From: Sinohyriopsis cumingii
Lineage: Eukaryota > Mollusca > Bivalvia > Unionida > Unionidae
Assembly: GCA_028554795.2 (NCBI GenBank)
Contig: CM068826.1
Coordinates: 102,488,346-102,552,345 of the forward strand
Direction of reading: 5' to 3'
DNA length: 64,000 bases
This document shows, piece by piece, positions 48,612 through 56,484 of this stretch; position 1 is the first letter of the stretch, and every line of letters begins with the position of its first letter. The notes under the pieces are model-generated. The model worked only from the letters and a program-made list of their open reading frames with translations. It ran no database searches and was not told the origin of the DNA. Made by a program: the position numbers and the translations under genes.

Positions 48612-48660
48612 TCTTGTGTTGATCAATCAACAAGGGTAGCTAGACTGCCCAGCGAGTTTC

Positions 48661-48770
48661 AATTTATACTGAAAGCGCGGACGTGATGGAAAACATCCCC
48701 CTAAAAACATAAAATGGATCTTACCTAGATCATGACCCAAAACAACGCGCGGACCTAAAAGAAACACTCA
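48661..48770 (-). promoter_or_regulatory. Promoter module of gene B
   Basis: The proximal copy (48701-48670) differs from that of gene A by few bases. The spacer with ATCTAGGTAAGAT is conserved, the distal copy (about 48770-48744) is decayed, and a TATAAATT box lies at 48668-48661. Confidence 0.75.
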
Positions 48771-49036
48771 CTCACTTTTTATGCTACCCATCACTATTTT
48801 AAATTTTTTTTATAAATCACTTCAATAGACTATCCACATACGCAAAGCAATCCAATTTAACCCTAAATATACACCTCAAACACCAAAAAAAACATCATTT
48901 TAATCTACTATCCATACCAACTTACTTAAGCACTTACTAACACAAACACACAAACACATACCCTCAAAATTTTTTTAAAAAGAGTTAGTCTTTATTTTCA
49001 CACTACTCTACCTACACACATTGGCAAATTGATCGT

Positions 49037-49079
49037 TATTTCTTTTCTAGAGTATTGGGGTAGCCCTGAAAAGGGCTGT
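49037..49079 (-). terminator. Histone-type 3' end signal 3
   Basis: The stem-loop (49077-49062) has the same sequence as signal 2, followed by ACCCC and TAGAAAAGAAA. It lies about 33 nt after the stop of gene C. Confidence 0.88.
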
Positions 49080-49109
49080 TTTTTTGTTTTGCTATGGCAT
49101 TCTTTTTTT

Positions 49110-49466
49110 TTAGTTTCTAAGAATGCGATGTCCTCTGAGGATAGACTTTCTGGCGATAGGTCTGCTTCTTCGGAAAGAGAAGAAGAACTCTTTGGTGTCG
49201 ATACGACAATCGACAAAGCCTCTGTCAGCTTCAGGTTGCTGCTGTTGTTGTTGTTGCTGCTGTTGCTGCTGTCTCTGAAGTCTGTACTTCTCTGTCCATT
49301 CTTCTTTCTCCCTGTTCATTTCTTCTCTGAAGAGCTCTTCGATCAGGTCTTCAGTGATTTTTAACATTCTCACATTCTCTATTTCTTCTGGCTTCGGTAT
49401 CAGACTGTGTCTGACCCTATGCAAATTCACGTAGGCTTCGTTGAGCTTAGCTAGTTTGGAGCACAT
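49110..49466 (-). CDS. Left-end small gene C, polyglutamine coiled-coil protein
   Basis: The first ATG is 49466 (MCSKLAKLNEAYVNLHRV). About 118 residues are helical and charged (LIEELFREEMNREKEEWTEK), with a run of glutamines made of CAG/CAA codons near 49240-49275. After the run a second frame (SLSEEADLSPESLSSEDIAF) looks at least as protein-like, so repeat slippage may have shifted the tail. That second frame would translate straight through the stem-loop, which argues against it ending this mRNA. Function unknown. Confidence 0.7.
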   Translation of the reverse strand: MCSKLAKLNEAYVNLHRVRHSLIPKPEEIENVRMLKITEDLIEELFREEMNREKEEWTEKYRLQRQQQQQQQQQQQQPEADRGFVDCRIDTKEFFFSFRRSRPIARKSILRGHRILRN

Positions 49467-49517
49467 CTTCGTAGGAGGATGAGTCGACAATGGATGGTTA
49501 GACTGGGAACAAACCGG

Positions 49518-49560
49518 TTCTTAAAGTCAAAGCGCGGACGTGAAGGAAAACATCCCCCAC
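49518..49560 (-). promoter_or_regulatory. Promoter module of gene C
   Basis: One copy of the shared motif (49557-49529, reading GGGGGATGTTTTCCTTCACG, then TCCGCGCTTTGA) is followed by the TATA-like ACTTTAAGAAC (49527-49517). I see no distal copy. Confidence 0.7.
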
Positions 49561-49791
49561 ACGGTTTTTCGAGCCTCAACGTTCATGAGAGGGATAGTAA
49601 GAAATGAAAGAGCATCAATCCAACATTCTTATAGCTAAACAAAAGACAAAAGCATTTTTTCAAAACACAACATTTTTTATTCAAAAATCACTTAACACTA
49701 AACAACAACTCTAACATTTTTAACAATAATCCAACAATATAACATCAAACAATTTTTTTCAAATCACAAACATTTTTTCTCATTTTACAAC
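49561..49791 (-). terminator. 3' region of the structural block with AATAAA
   Basis: AT-rich, non-coding. AATAAA on the minus strand at 49681-49676 lies about 110 nt past the protease stop and is the likely poly(A) signal. It is an ordinary end, unlike the stem-loops of genes A-C. Confidence 0.6.
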
Positions 49792-50352
49792 CTACTTTAA
49801 ACAGGGCTGACAACGTTGTGAATGAAATTGTGATTTCCACTGTTGGAAATCATTAGGCCATTGATGGACACTACGTTTCCTAGCTTGAGACAAAAGATAA
49901 GCATAATGGTCACAAAACCATCGATCTACTTTCACATCGTTTCTAGCAGAAGAACGAGGATCAAAATGAGTCACTAAATGTTCTAAGGAATAGCCCAGGC
50001 TGCGATGATGCAGAAAATACACACAGTACTGTCCACACACCAAGGAATCTGTGCCTTGTAATTTCACGTTATTGAATCGGGTGGTTTGAGCATTTCTTCT
50101 CATAAAGTCGATGATATCGTCTTCCAAAGGGGGCAATCCGTACGAATCGAAATATTCCACACATCCTTCTTGAGGAAAGTAGACGGCTACCCAGTGGGTT
50201 CCTGGGAGATGACTGTCGTCCGTGTTGATCACGTAAGCTTGATGGTCTTTAGGTTTGCGATGAGGGAGTTCATCTTTAGCACAGACGACAGGATTCCAAG
50301 AAGCCGTATATGAACTGTGGTTCAAAAGGTAATAAAGTTCCCAAGTATCCAT
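49792..50352 (-). CDS. Adenain-like cysteine protease (maturation protease)
   Basis: A C5-type protease that in adenoviruses and Polintons cleaves capsid and core precursors during particle maturation. Numbering from the first in-frame Met of the long frame (50373), the catalytic set is His60 (GTHWVAVYF), Asp76 (EYFDSYG), Gln106 and Cys113 (LQGTDSLVCGQYC). The spacing from Gln to Cys is as in adenain. The likely start is the eighth codon (ATG at 50352, MDTWELYYLL), giving 186 residues, because the upstream part overlaps the neighbouring gene. The frame is intact, with all key residues present. Confidence 0.92.
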   Translation of the reverse strand: MDTWELYYLLNHSSYTASWNPVVCAKDELPHRKPKDHQAYVINTDDSHLPGTHWVAVYFPQEGCVEYFDSYGLPPLEDDIIDFMRRNAQTTRFNNVKLQGTDSLVCGQYCVYFLHHRSLGYSLEHLVTHFDPRSSARNDVKVDRWFCDHYAYLLSQARKRSVHQWPNDFQQWKSQFHSQRCQPCLK

Positions 50353-50369
50353 TTGTGTTGTTTTCTTCT

Positions 50370-50855
50370 TCACAGGTAATAATAAGTCGTCAATTCGATC
50401 CTGACTTTTTGCTTGAAAATGTCTGACGAATAAACGGTTATTCGTTCTGTTTCCTCACTCTGATTCAAGAGAGCTTCGATACGATGGATCTCTTGAGTGG
50501 TTAATGGTGGACAAGAATGTTCACGCAAGTCTTTATACCACTGGTGCAACACGTCTTTGTTCGAGATGAGACTCCAAGCATCGTCCAGATACTCGTCCAA
50601 TTTTTCTTCTTGACTCAACATCAGGCATTTATCGTGTTGAATTTGACTGGGATGATCGTTTTGACATCCATAACAATTTTTCTTGATCAATTCCGTCATT
50701 TTATCGACCAAGTGTTTGGCAAAACAGGAGACTAAATGGGCTTCTTGTTCTGGCCATCTCGATTTCATCATGATCACTTCTTCTTCTTCCACAGTCTCCT
50801 TACATTCCATGTCCAAAGTTTCTCCACTAGGTAAAGAGGGATAACAGTCTTCCAT
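50370..50855 (-). CDS. Conserved Polinton protein with CYGC/DHPSQ motif
   Basis: 161 residues with an acidic N-terminus. The middle carries ELIKKNCYGCQNDHPSQIQH followed by DKCLML. This Cys/His pattern recurs in many animal Polintons next to the protease and capsid genes. No function is established to my knowledge. Cys-x2-Cys with His and Cys downstream could bind zinc. It overlaps the protease frame slightly and starts 5 nt below the capsid stop. Confidence 0.75.
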   Translation of the reverse strand: MEDCYPSLPSGETLDMECKETVEEEEVIMMKSRWPEQEAHLVSCFAKHLVDKMTELIKKNCYGCQNDHPSQIQHDKCLMLSQEEKLDEYLDDAWSLISNKDVLHQWYKDLREHSCPPLTTQEIHRIEALLNQSEETERITVYSSDIFKQKVRIELTTYYYL

Positions 50856-50860
50856 GGCTT

Positions 50861-52174
50861 CTAGTAATCTAGAATGACTTCTCTCAAACTATTGATTTCT
50901 ATGGTATTATCAAATTCGGCATACAGGATGACGTTCACCGTTACATCAGGGTCTCGGTTTGCAAACTGAATTTCCACACGAATTTGGCCGGATTTTATAG
51001 GGTGGAAATGTCCCTCGTCGTTGCCTTGGTCTGGAGTGAAATCGAAAGCCCACAAAGCATAACCTCCTGCGTAATCCTCGTACGTAATGCCGTGACTGGT
51101 GTTGGTTCCTAACTGGCCGGTGGCTTCGTACAGGGACAAGTACGATCTCAAGTAATTCTTCTTCTCAAAGTCAGGTTCGAAAGGTCGGGTACACAAGGTC
51201 TTGCCGTCGCGACTGACTTCGATCTTGGACACGCCAAAGTGTTGAAAGTAGAAAGGATTTTTTTCGACAGCTCCGTTGAAGGCTGTATTCTCGACGATAC
51301 CAACGATTAAACGTTTGGGTAGCTGTCCTTGGAACAGATGATCTTCGATCATGGATCGCTGTCCCTTGGGAATGGTGAACGTTTTCACTTCCACGCGTCG
51401 TATGGGATACTTGGCGGTCGTTCTGCTCAACGTCTGACTGATGTCGTTTCCCACTTTAGGTAACACTTCCACACGGCGTACGTAGAGCCTGGCTTCCTCG
51501 ATGACAGTTTTGCAAACAGTAGTACCTATCAAATGGAAAGCGGCACTGCTACGATTCAGTCTCAGGCGAACATTCACCCCGTTTAACAAATATTTCTCTT
51601 GCAACCACATGTCCAGATGTAAACGATCCATCAGTTCTAAACTTTGTCCGTTTTTGATTTTGTCTCTTCGTTCTACAAATCCGTCATTGTTTGGTGTTTT
51701 GCTTGCATCAGTTTCGAATCTTTCAAACTGGCCTGCTTCGTCAGCTTCCCATAGCACACAGGCATTGAGATGAGTGTTCTTGGCATCTATTCCGTACGTC
51801 AAGAGATTTTCCAGGTACGCTCGATAAGGGTAAGTATCCATGCTGCTGCTGACCAGTTTGTTGTTCAAGTACAAGTCCACTCCGCTAAACAAGGAATGCA
51901 TGAAATTGTTGACGGGAGCTATTACCTCATCGCCATCTAGGGTCGAATTGTCCTCATCGACAACTTTGACTTTCAAGTACAAGTAACTGCTATTCAGATC
52001 GATGTAATCTTCGGGCTGTCCTTTGATTTAAAACTCGATGGGAGCTGAGGCTGTTAATGAGGAGACGGGGTGAAATTCCACCCATTGGGATTCTTGCATC
52101 GTCATCATGGTGGGGGGCATGGCAAACAGATCCAGTTCCGTCTTGGAACAAGCGCAAGATTCTCGGTGCATCAT
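50861..52174 (-). pseudogene. Major capsid protein (double jelly-roll), interrupted by one in-frame stop
   Basis: It matches the animal Polinton capsid family often annotated as F54H12.2-like. The start at 52174 is followed by the conserved N-terminus (ELDLFAMPPT, then EFHPVSSLTASAPIEF) for 48 codons. Then comes a TAA at 52030-52028, after which the same frame runs 388 codons to 50861. The part after the stop has the expected landmarks (SSYLYLKVKV, HSLFSGVDLYLN, YLNGVNVRLRL near the middle). The total would be about 437 residues, a normal family length. The stop falls in a conserved stretch, so only a truncated peptide or an internally started product is expected. Confidence 0.9.
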
Positions 52175-52186
52175 TTTTTCTGTGTT

Positions 52187-52603
52187 TCAATAATCGAAAA
52201 CGTCTAAGTCTCGAACGGTTCTTCTTTTTTTGGCCTTTCTCGCTTGAAGTCTGGTGAAAGGGTGTTTTCTTCGTCGTCTCTTTCTGCCTTGTCCTTGCTG
52301 AATGCCTGACTCGGTAGCGTGCAGGGCATTTATAGGTGTGTCTCGTCGGCCTAAAATGTCTTTGCCCGTTTGTAACAAGACATTTTTACCTGCCCTCATG
52401 AAGGCTTCTTTAGGGTTTTGTTTGTCGATGATGACATTTTGGAGAAATTCTTTGCCTTGTGTCAGTGCCGCATCTTTCAAGGCGTGCAATCCGCGTGTCA
52501 CCATCGGTTTCAACACCGGAGCCACCGAACGAAAGGCCGATTTTAACATGTCTCCTAAACCGTGTCCTCGCTGTCGAGCCACCCCTCTGTACACTGGATA
52601 CAT
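52187..52603 (-). CDS. pVI-like minor virion protein
   Basis: 138 residues. The N-terminus YRGVARQRGHGLGDMLKSAF has the QRGHGLG motif typical of the Polinton protein next to the capsid genes. An amphipathic helix follows, and a basic stretch (GRKRRRRKHPF, ARKAKKRR) that could be a nuclear signal or bind DNA. By position and layout it corresponds to adenovirus pVI (membrane-lytic cement protein), an inference from synteny. GLG and GIQQGQG could be protease sites. It starts 7 nt after the penton gene. Confidence 0.7.
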   Translation of the reverse strand: MYPVYRGVARQRGHGLGDMLKSAFRSVAPVLKPMVTRGLHALKDAALTQGKEFLQNVIIDKQNPKEAFMRAGKNVLLQTGKDILGRRDTPINALHATESGIQQGQGRKRRRRKHPFTRLQARKAKKRRTVRDLDVFDY

Positions 52604-52610
52604 GACTTAC

Positions 52611-53534
52611 TTACGAGTCGTGAGAAAACCGTTTTCGAAAATGGAGTTTCACCGTGACTTTTCCTTTAGTGAATGGAATAGTTTGTCCCAGATCTCCTTT
52701 TATAGCAATGTTGACCGTGTCCAAATACGACTTACTGACAGGCAAATAGTGAGGATGTACAAATTCGCGGTGGACGTGGTAAGTGTTTCCACCTTCCTCG
52801 TCAGCGTTCGTGGCAGAATCTACTTTGAAAGGAATGACACGCAGTAACGGCACAGAGGTGTGTCCCACCACGTTGTACTCCACCACATCGGAGTACACGA
52901 ACATCAAATTCAGTCCTTGGTTCAGTTCTACCGGGGCACGAAATAACTTGCTAAAAGACTCGTTGTCGTAAACGATGGGTAATTCGTTTTTCTTGAGCAT
53001 GGCCTTTCTCATGTCCATGTCTCCGCCCAACATGTCGTACAATTCAGGACAAAATAAAATGGACACGATTTTACTTCGTTCAAATTTCATCAAGAAGCGA
53101 CGAGCTGCTTTGTGGTACTCCATGGTGATATTTTTGTTGACATGCTCCAAAGCTTTCAGAAACACGACATTAAACCTGGAGGTTATGGTGCTGACCAAAT
53201 GTTGACCACTAAAATAATAGCCTGGGGGAATGAACAAGTGATAGGTGGTGTACTTTTGTGTACGGGTTTTCTTGTCATATTTGACATTGCTATCCATCCA
53301 CTGTTGCATTTGCTCGTCATGAACTTCCACATCAAAAAAATTTTGATTGGGAAGGACATTGAGGACTTGGGTCGGGTGAATCATTTCTACCAAAGCCACT
53401 TCCCAATGGGCTTCGTGATCTAAGGGGATGGCTTGAGGTAATTTAGCCGTGTAACAGCACAACGTGTTGTGGGGAAACACCTCCATGGAACTGTCACTGG
53501 GTAAAGTTAAGTAAAATTGGTTTTGGTGACTCAT
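52611..53534 (-). CDS. Minor capsid (penton-like single jelly-roll) protein
   Basis: 307 residues starting MSHQNQFYLTLPSDSSMEVF. The opening YLTLPSDSS...FPHNT...YTAKLP...WEVALVEM is the conserved start of the Polinton minor capsid protein that forms the vertex. The frame is intact. The start ATG overlaps the stop of the upstream membrane-protein gene (ATGA at 53534-53531), so the pair may be translated from one transcript. Confidence 0.88.
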   Translation of the reverse strand: MSHQNQFYLTLPSDSSMEVFPHNTLCCYTAKLPQAIPLDHEAHWEVALVEMIHPTQVLNVLPNQNFFDVEVHDEQMQQWMDSNVKYDKKTRTQKYTTYHLFIPPGYYFSGQHLVSTITSRFNVVFLKALEHVNKNITMEYHKAARRFLMKFERSKIVSILFCPELYDMLGGDMDMRKAMLKKNELPIVYDNESFSKLFRAPVELNQGLNLMFVYSDVVEYNVVGHTSVPLLRVIPFKVDSATNADEEGGNTYHVHREFVHPHYLPVSKSYLDTVNIAIKGDLGQTIPFTKGKVTVKLHFRKRFSHDS

Positions 53535-53950
53535 AATTCCAGAGTTCTGTGGCTGTCCGAAGGGATATTACTGGACGTCAGAGGCGTGTCTCCGTCTAGA
53601 ATGGGGTTCTGGTTGTGGTTGGAGTGGTGACTGACACTGGCACTGGACACAAGGTTCCCGTGGTTCCCGTTGGAAGAGAATTTCAGGGAGGGATTAGGAA
53701 GCAGGTAACCGATGCAACTGCTCAATAAAATGGTCCACAATTGTTTGTCTCCTTGTTGCAAACTCAAATTGGCGATGGCTGCCCCGATGACACAATACAC
53801 CACGAAGATTTGGCAGAAAAAGACGATTTGCGTTTTAGGCACACGTTCTCCACACCACACCCACAAGGGTTGTTTTTGTAAATCTTGCACAGAAGAACTA
53901 GGTGAAGAAGGAGTGGTCGACGTAGCTGCGTCTGATGTGTGAAAGGGCAT
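53531..53950 (-). CDS. Two-span membrane protein conserved in Polintons
   Basis: The start is the ATG at 53950 (MPFHTSDAAT); the longer frame begins with GTG. A Ser/Thr-rich head is followed by a first span (VFFCQIFVVYCVIGAAIANL), a short loop, a second hydrophobic segment (LWTILLSSCIGYLLPNPSLK), then a Ser/Asn-rich tail. The LLSSxxGYLLPNPxLK motif is widely conserved beside Polinton capsid genes. It may sit in an internal or host membrane. A TATAAAAAG box is just upstream (about 53974-53966). Confidence 0.75.
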   Translation of the reverse strand: MPFHTSDAATSTTPSSPSSSVQDLQKQPLWVWCGERVPKTQIVFFCQIFVVYCVIGAAIANLSLQQGDKQLWTILLSSCIGYLLPNPSLKFSSNGNHGNLVSSASVSHHSNHNQNPILDGDTPLTSSNIPSDSHRTLEL

Positions 53951-54027
53951 GATGGTCACTTCTTCTTTTTATACTCGATGACTTGCGAAGCGTCGATCCA
54001 AGAATCGAAACTGGGTGGATATCCTTT

Positions 54028-55068
54028 CTAACGTACTTTGACTTCTTTGACACGTCGTTTGCCCACTTTACGGGTTCTGCGTTCGAGAATGCTTTCGATG
54101 TCGTACACGTCGTCTTCTTGTTTGGTGACACGTTGTAACTCGGGCAAATAAAACGTTCCTTTGAGTACTTCTCCGTTCATGTCTTCCAATTTATAGACGG
54201 CAGGATGACGGCCATGCACTCGTCCAGTGACGCGAAACAATTCGGTCGTCCAGTTAGGTAAGTAACCTTTGTCGAAAGTGCGTTTGGTTTTGCCAATGCG
54301 CACCCAATCTCCTACGGCCAACATTCCACTTTTCTCGGGGACAGCCCTCGTCGGGGACGTACCGAACAGACGCTCAAACACCAACACTTCGTTCTCGGGA
54401 GTCACGTCTTGCGGGGCACGTCCGATGCCTCGATGGTAAGATTGGTTGTACGCTTGCACCAGGTGCGGTAAGATGTCGATGTACTTCAGAGTGTGGTGAT
54501 GCGTAAAATATTTCCACATGCGTTCTTTCAAAGTGCGTTGAAAACGTTCCACGATGCTGGCTTTGGTTTCGGGATTCTCGGTGGTAAAAAAATGAATGTC
54601 ACGTTTCTTTAATTCTTTTTGGAAAGCTTGGTTCAGAAATTCGGTGCCTTTGTCCGTTTGCCATCGAAGAGGGTGACGACCACTTTGTTTCAACACCCGT
54701 TGTAAGGCTCGCACTAACTCGCTGCTCGATTTGGAAGTCAAGGGCACGACCCAGGCAAATTTGGAAAAGACGTCGATGACACAAAACAAATATTTGTAGC
54801 CACGATTGTAGCTGGCCAAATGAGAGACATCGGCTAAATCGGCTTGCCATTGATGATCGATGCCTTCCACTCGGGTACGACTTCTGGCAAACTTGCGTCG
54901 AATGGGTTTGTGTAAAGTGTAGGTAGCTTGTTCTTGTAACCATCGTTGCACTTGAGGTAAACGGAGACTTTTCAGTCGCGTTTTGGCAGCACGATACAAT
55001 TTTTGAACTCCTGCGTAACCTGCAGGATGCGAGGGATCGTAGTAAATGCTGGCTAAGACTTTTTCCAT
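54028..55068 (-). CDS. Retrovirus-type (rve) integrase
   Basis: It inserts the element's DNA into host chromosomes. The preferred start is ATG 55068 (MEKVLASIYYDPSHPAGYAG); a start at 55101 would overlap the upstream gene. Numbered from 55101, the catalytic triad is Asp88 (WQADLADV), Asp150 (QTDKGTEF) and Glu185 (ASIVERFQRT), a D,D-35-E spacing. The N-terminal helical domain reads HPAGYAGVQKLYRAAK and TYTLHKP. A C-terminal SH3-like domain has WTTELFRVTGR and VLKGTFYLPELQRV. The frame is intact, 346 residues, normal length. It is unusual in being embedded among virion genes on the same strand as PolB. Confidence 0.93.
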   Translation of the reverse strand: MEKVLASIYYDPSHPAGYAGVQKLYRAAKTRLKSLRLPQVQRWLQEQATYTLHKPIRRKFARSRTRVEGIDHQWQADLADVSHLASYNRGYKYLFCVIDVFSKFAWVVPLTSKSSSELVRALQRVLKQSGRHPLRWQTDKGTEFLNQAFQKELKKRDIHFFTTENPETKASIVERFQRTLKERMWKYFTHHHTLKYIDILPHLVQAYNQSYHRGIGRAPQDVTPENEVLVFERLFGTSPTRAVPEKSGMLAVGDWVRIGKTKRTFDKGYLPNWTTELFRVTGRVHGRHPAVYKLEDMNGEVLKGTFYLPELQRVTKQEDDVYDIESILERRTRKVGKRRVKEVKVR

Positions 55069-55085
55069 TTTTTTGTGTTGGTGTG

Positions 55086-55733
55086 TTAATAAGGCACCCA
55101 CTCTTGGAAGAGGCTACTCTTTTTCTCTTGGGGTATTTTCTTGGATTGCAATGCTTTGCGTGTGCGGCCAGCAATAGGTGTTGAAGAGGAGGAGGATGTC
55201 TGAGCGGGGGATATTGGTTCTTGTTTCACTTCTGTCTTCACTTCTGTCTTCACTTTCTTTTTCTCTTGTGAGGAAGAAGGGGTGGTCATCATCTTTTTAA
55301 TCCATCCAATTCTGGAGGTAGGTGGTGTTGTTAACTTGCGTACTTTTTCGGGTGGAGTTTGAAACCCTTCCTCTTCTTCTTCTCCTTTTCCTTTTTCTGT
55401 CTTGGTCACGGGTACTGGTGGTACTGGTACTGGTACTGGTGATGGTGCTGGACTTTTCATCAAGGTCTTAAAATCTTTCAGAGTGGGTAGAGCTGTTTCG
55501 TCTAAAGCTTTCTGGTGAAAGAGTTGTAGTCGTTGCAAGAGTTGACCGTACTTTTGCGATTTTTTTGTTTCGGACAAATCTTGGTGATCCATCAAGGACT
55601 GCAATTCGTGTTGTAACTGGGACATCTCGCTCAAATGGGGATTGGGGGGTAAATGCGGGGTGCGTTGTTCTTGCCACCGATGGTATTCCATCCATCGTTT
55701 GTAAGGCACTAAAGCTAGTTTTCGTCCTTCCAT
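55086..55733 (-). CDS. Conserved Lys/Pro-rich virion-locus protein (VPYKR motif)
   Basis: 215 residues starting MEGRKLALVPYKRWMEY. An N-terminal LVPYxRW/Y motif followed by coiled coil, then a disordered Pro/Ser/Lys-rich middle and an aromatic end (SLFQEWVPY). This is the layout of a common but unnamed Polinton protein found near the integrase. It probably binds another virion component through its ends. Function unknown. A GATAAAAAGG box lies about 45 nt upstream. Confidence 0.65.
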   Translation of the reverse strand: MEGRKLALVPYKRWMEYHRWQEQRTPHLPPNPHLSEMSQLQHELQSLMDHQDLSETKKSQKYGQLLQRLQLFHQKALDETALPTLKDFKTLMKSPAPSPVPVPVPPVPVTKTEKGKGEEEEEGFQTPPEKVRKLTTPPTSRIGWIKKMMTTPSSSQEKKKVKTEVKTEVKQEPISPAQTSSSSSTPIAGRTRKALQSKKIPQEKKSSLFQEWVPY

Positions 55734-55781
55734 GGGGTTGTCAGGGGTCGATTCTGAGATCTTGGGACTTCCGAGGCCTTT

Positions 55782-56192
55782 TTATCTTGCTCCCACCAGT
55801 CCTCCCAACATGGTTCCCAAGACTCCTTTCAGTATGGGGCCTAACAAGAGAGGTAAAATGCCTCCACGTTGGACCAACATCTTCTTTTTTTGACGAATGG
55901 GAATTTTCTTTTGAACCATTTTCCGAAGAACGTGACGATGTTTGCCTAAGCATTGTTTCTGGTGTTTGGACAAAGGGATCGTGCCTTTCAAAACGTTCAA
56001 ACAGCATTCGCACACGGTATCGATGACCTCTTTGGAGGCCGTTTGAATGAGTTTTTTTCGTACGGGTGGAGAAGCTTTGGACAGGACAGATAACAGGTCC
56101 CCATGTTTGGCTAAACGTGGTGGCAGTCCTTTCCTTTTCTTTCCTTGGGGTTTTCTGGAGGGTGACATTTTTGCTTGTGGGTTTCGGGACAT
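55782..56192 (-). CDS. Conserved basic core-like protein with QRGGILPLLL tail
   Basis: 136 residues, or 128 if the second ATG (56168) is used. The segment from PPVRKKLIQTASKEVIDTVC to LVQRGGILPLLL is the typical Polinton protein with a helical basic middle and a glycine/leucine tail. The tail resembles adenovirus core protein X and protease sites. The N-terminus MSPSRKPQGKKRKG parallels the neighbouring 62-residue protein. Probably DNA-binding core material. An upstream GATAAAAGGG box (56240-56231) may drive it. Confidence 0.75.
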   Translation of the reverse strand: MSRNPQAKMSPSRKPQGKKRKGLPPRLAKHGDLLSVLSKASPPVRKKLIQTASKEVIDTVCECCLNVLKGTIPLSKHQKQCLGKHRHVLRKMVQKKIPIRQKKKMLVQRGGILPLLLGPILKGVLGTMLGGLVGAR

Positions 56193-56251
56193 TCACCGAA
56201 CAGACACTAACGTCGATGACTTAACGCACACCCTTTTATCTTTTTTTGGGA

Positions 56252-56440
56252 CTATCGCTTTGTCATAAAGGTGACAATGTTTTTCCCAAAATCGCCAAGG
56301 AATCCTCCCCTTTGTTGACGCCTCTTTTTCTTGGAACGACTGTGTCTTTTCTTAGGGTAACGTCGATGCTTGGCTAAGCGCTTTGTCGGATGACGCGTCT
56401 GCCTTTGTCTCTTTCTTTTGTGGCTTCTTGGAGGTGACAT
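56252..56440 (-). CDS. Small arginine/lysine-rich core peptide (mu/protamine-like)
   Basis: 62 residues, about half Arg/Lys/His, ending QRGGFLGDFGKNIVTFM then TKR. A very basic body plus an RGGFLG element suggests a DNA-condensing core peptide that may be cleaved by the protease near LGDFG (inference). A TATAAAAAA box is at about 56489-56481, 40-50 nt before the ATG. Start MSPPRSHKRK parallels MSPSRKPQGK in the next gene, suggesting duplication. Confidence 0.7.
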   Translation of the reverse strand: MSPPRSHKRKRQRQTRHPTKRLAKHRRYPKKRHSRSKKKRRQQRGGFLGDFGKNIVTFMTKR

Positions 56441-56484
56441 CTTTTACAAGTTCACTGATACCCCGACTTGGTCACAGGCCTTTT

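Noticed and set aside
51990-52190. Separate 66-codon gene upstream of the capsid gene
   Set aside because: It is an out-of-frame reading of the capsid N-terminus; the true N-terminus lies in the capsid frame before the stop at 52028.
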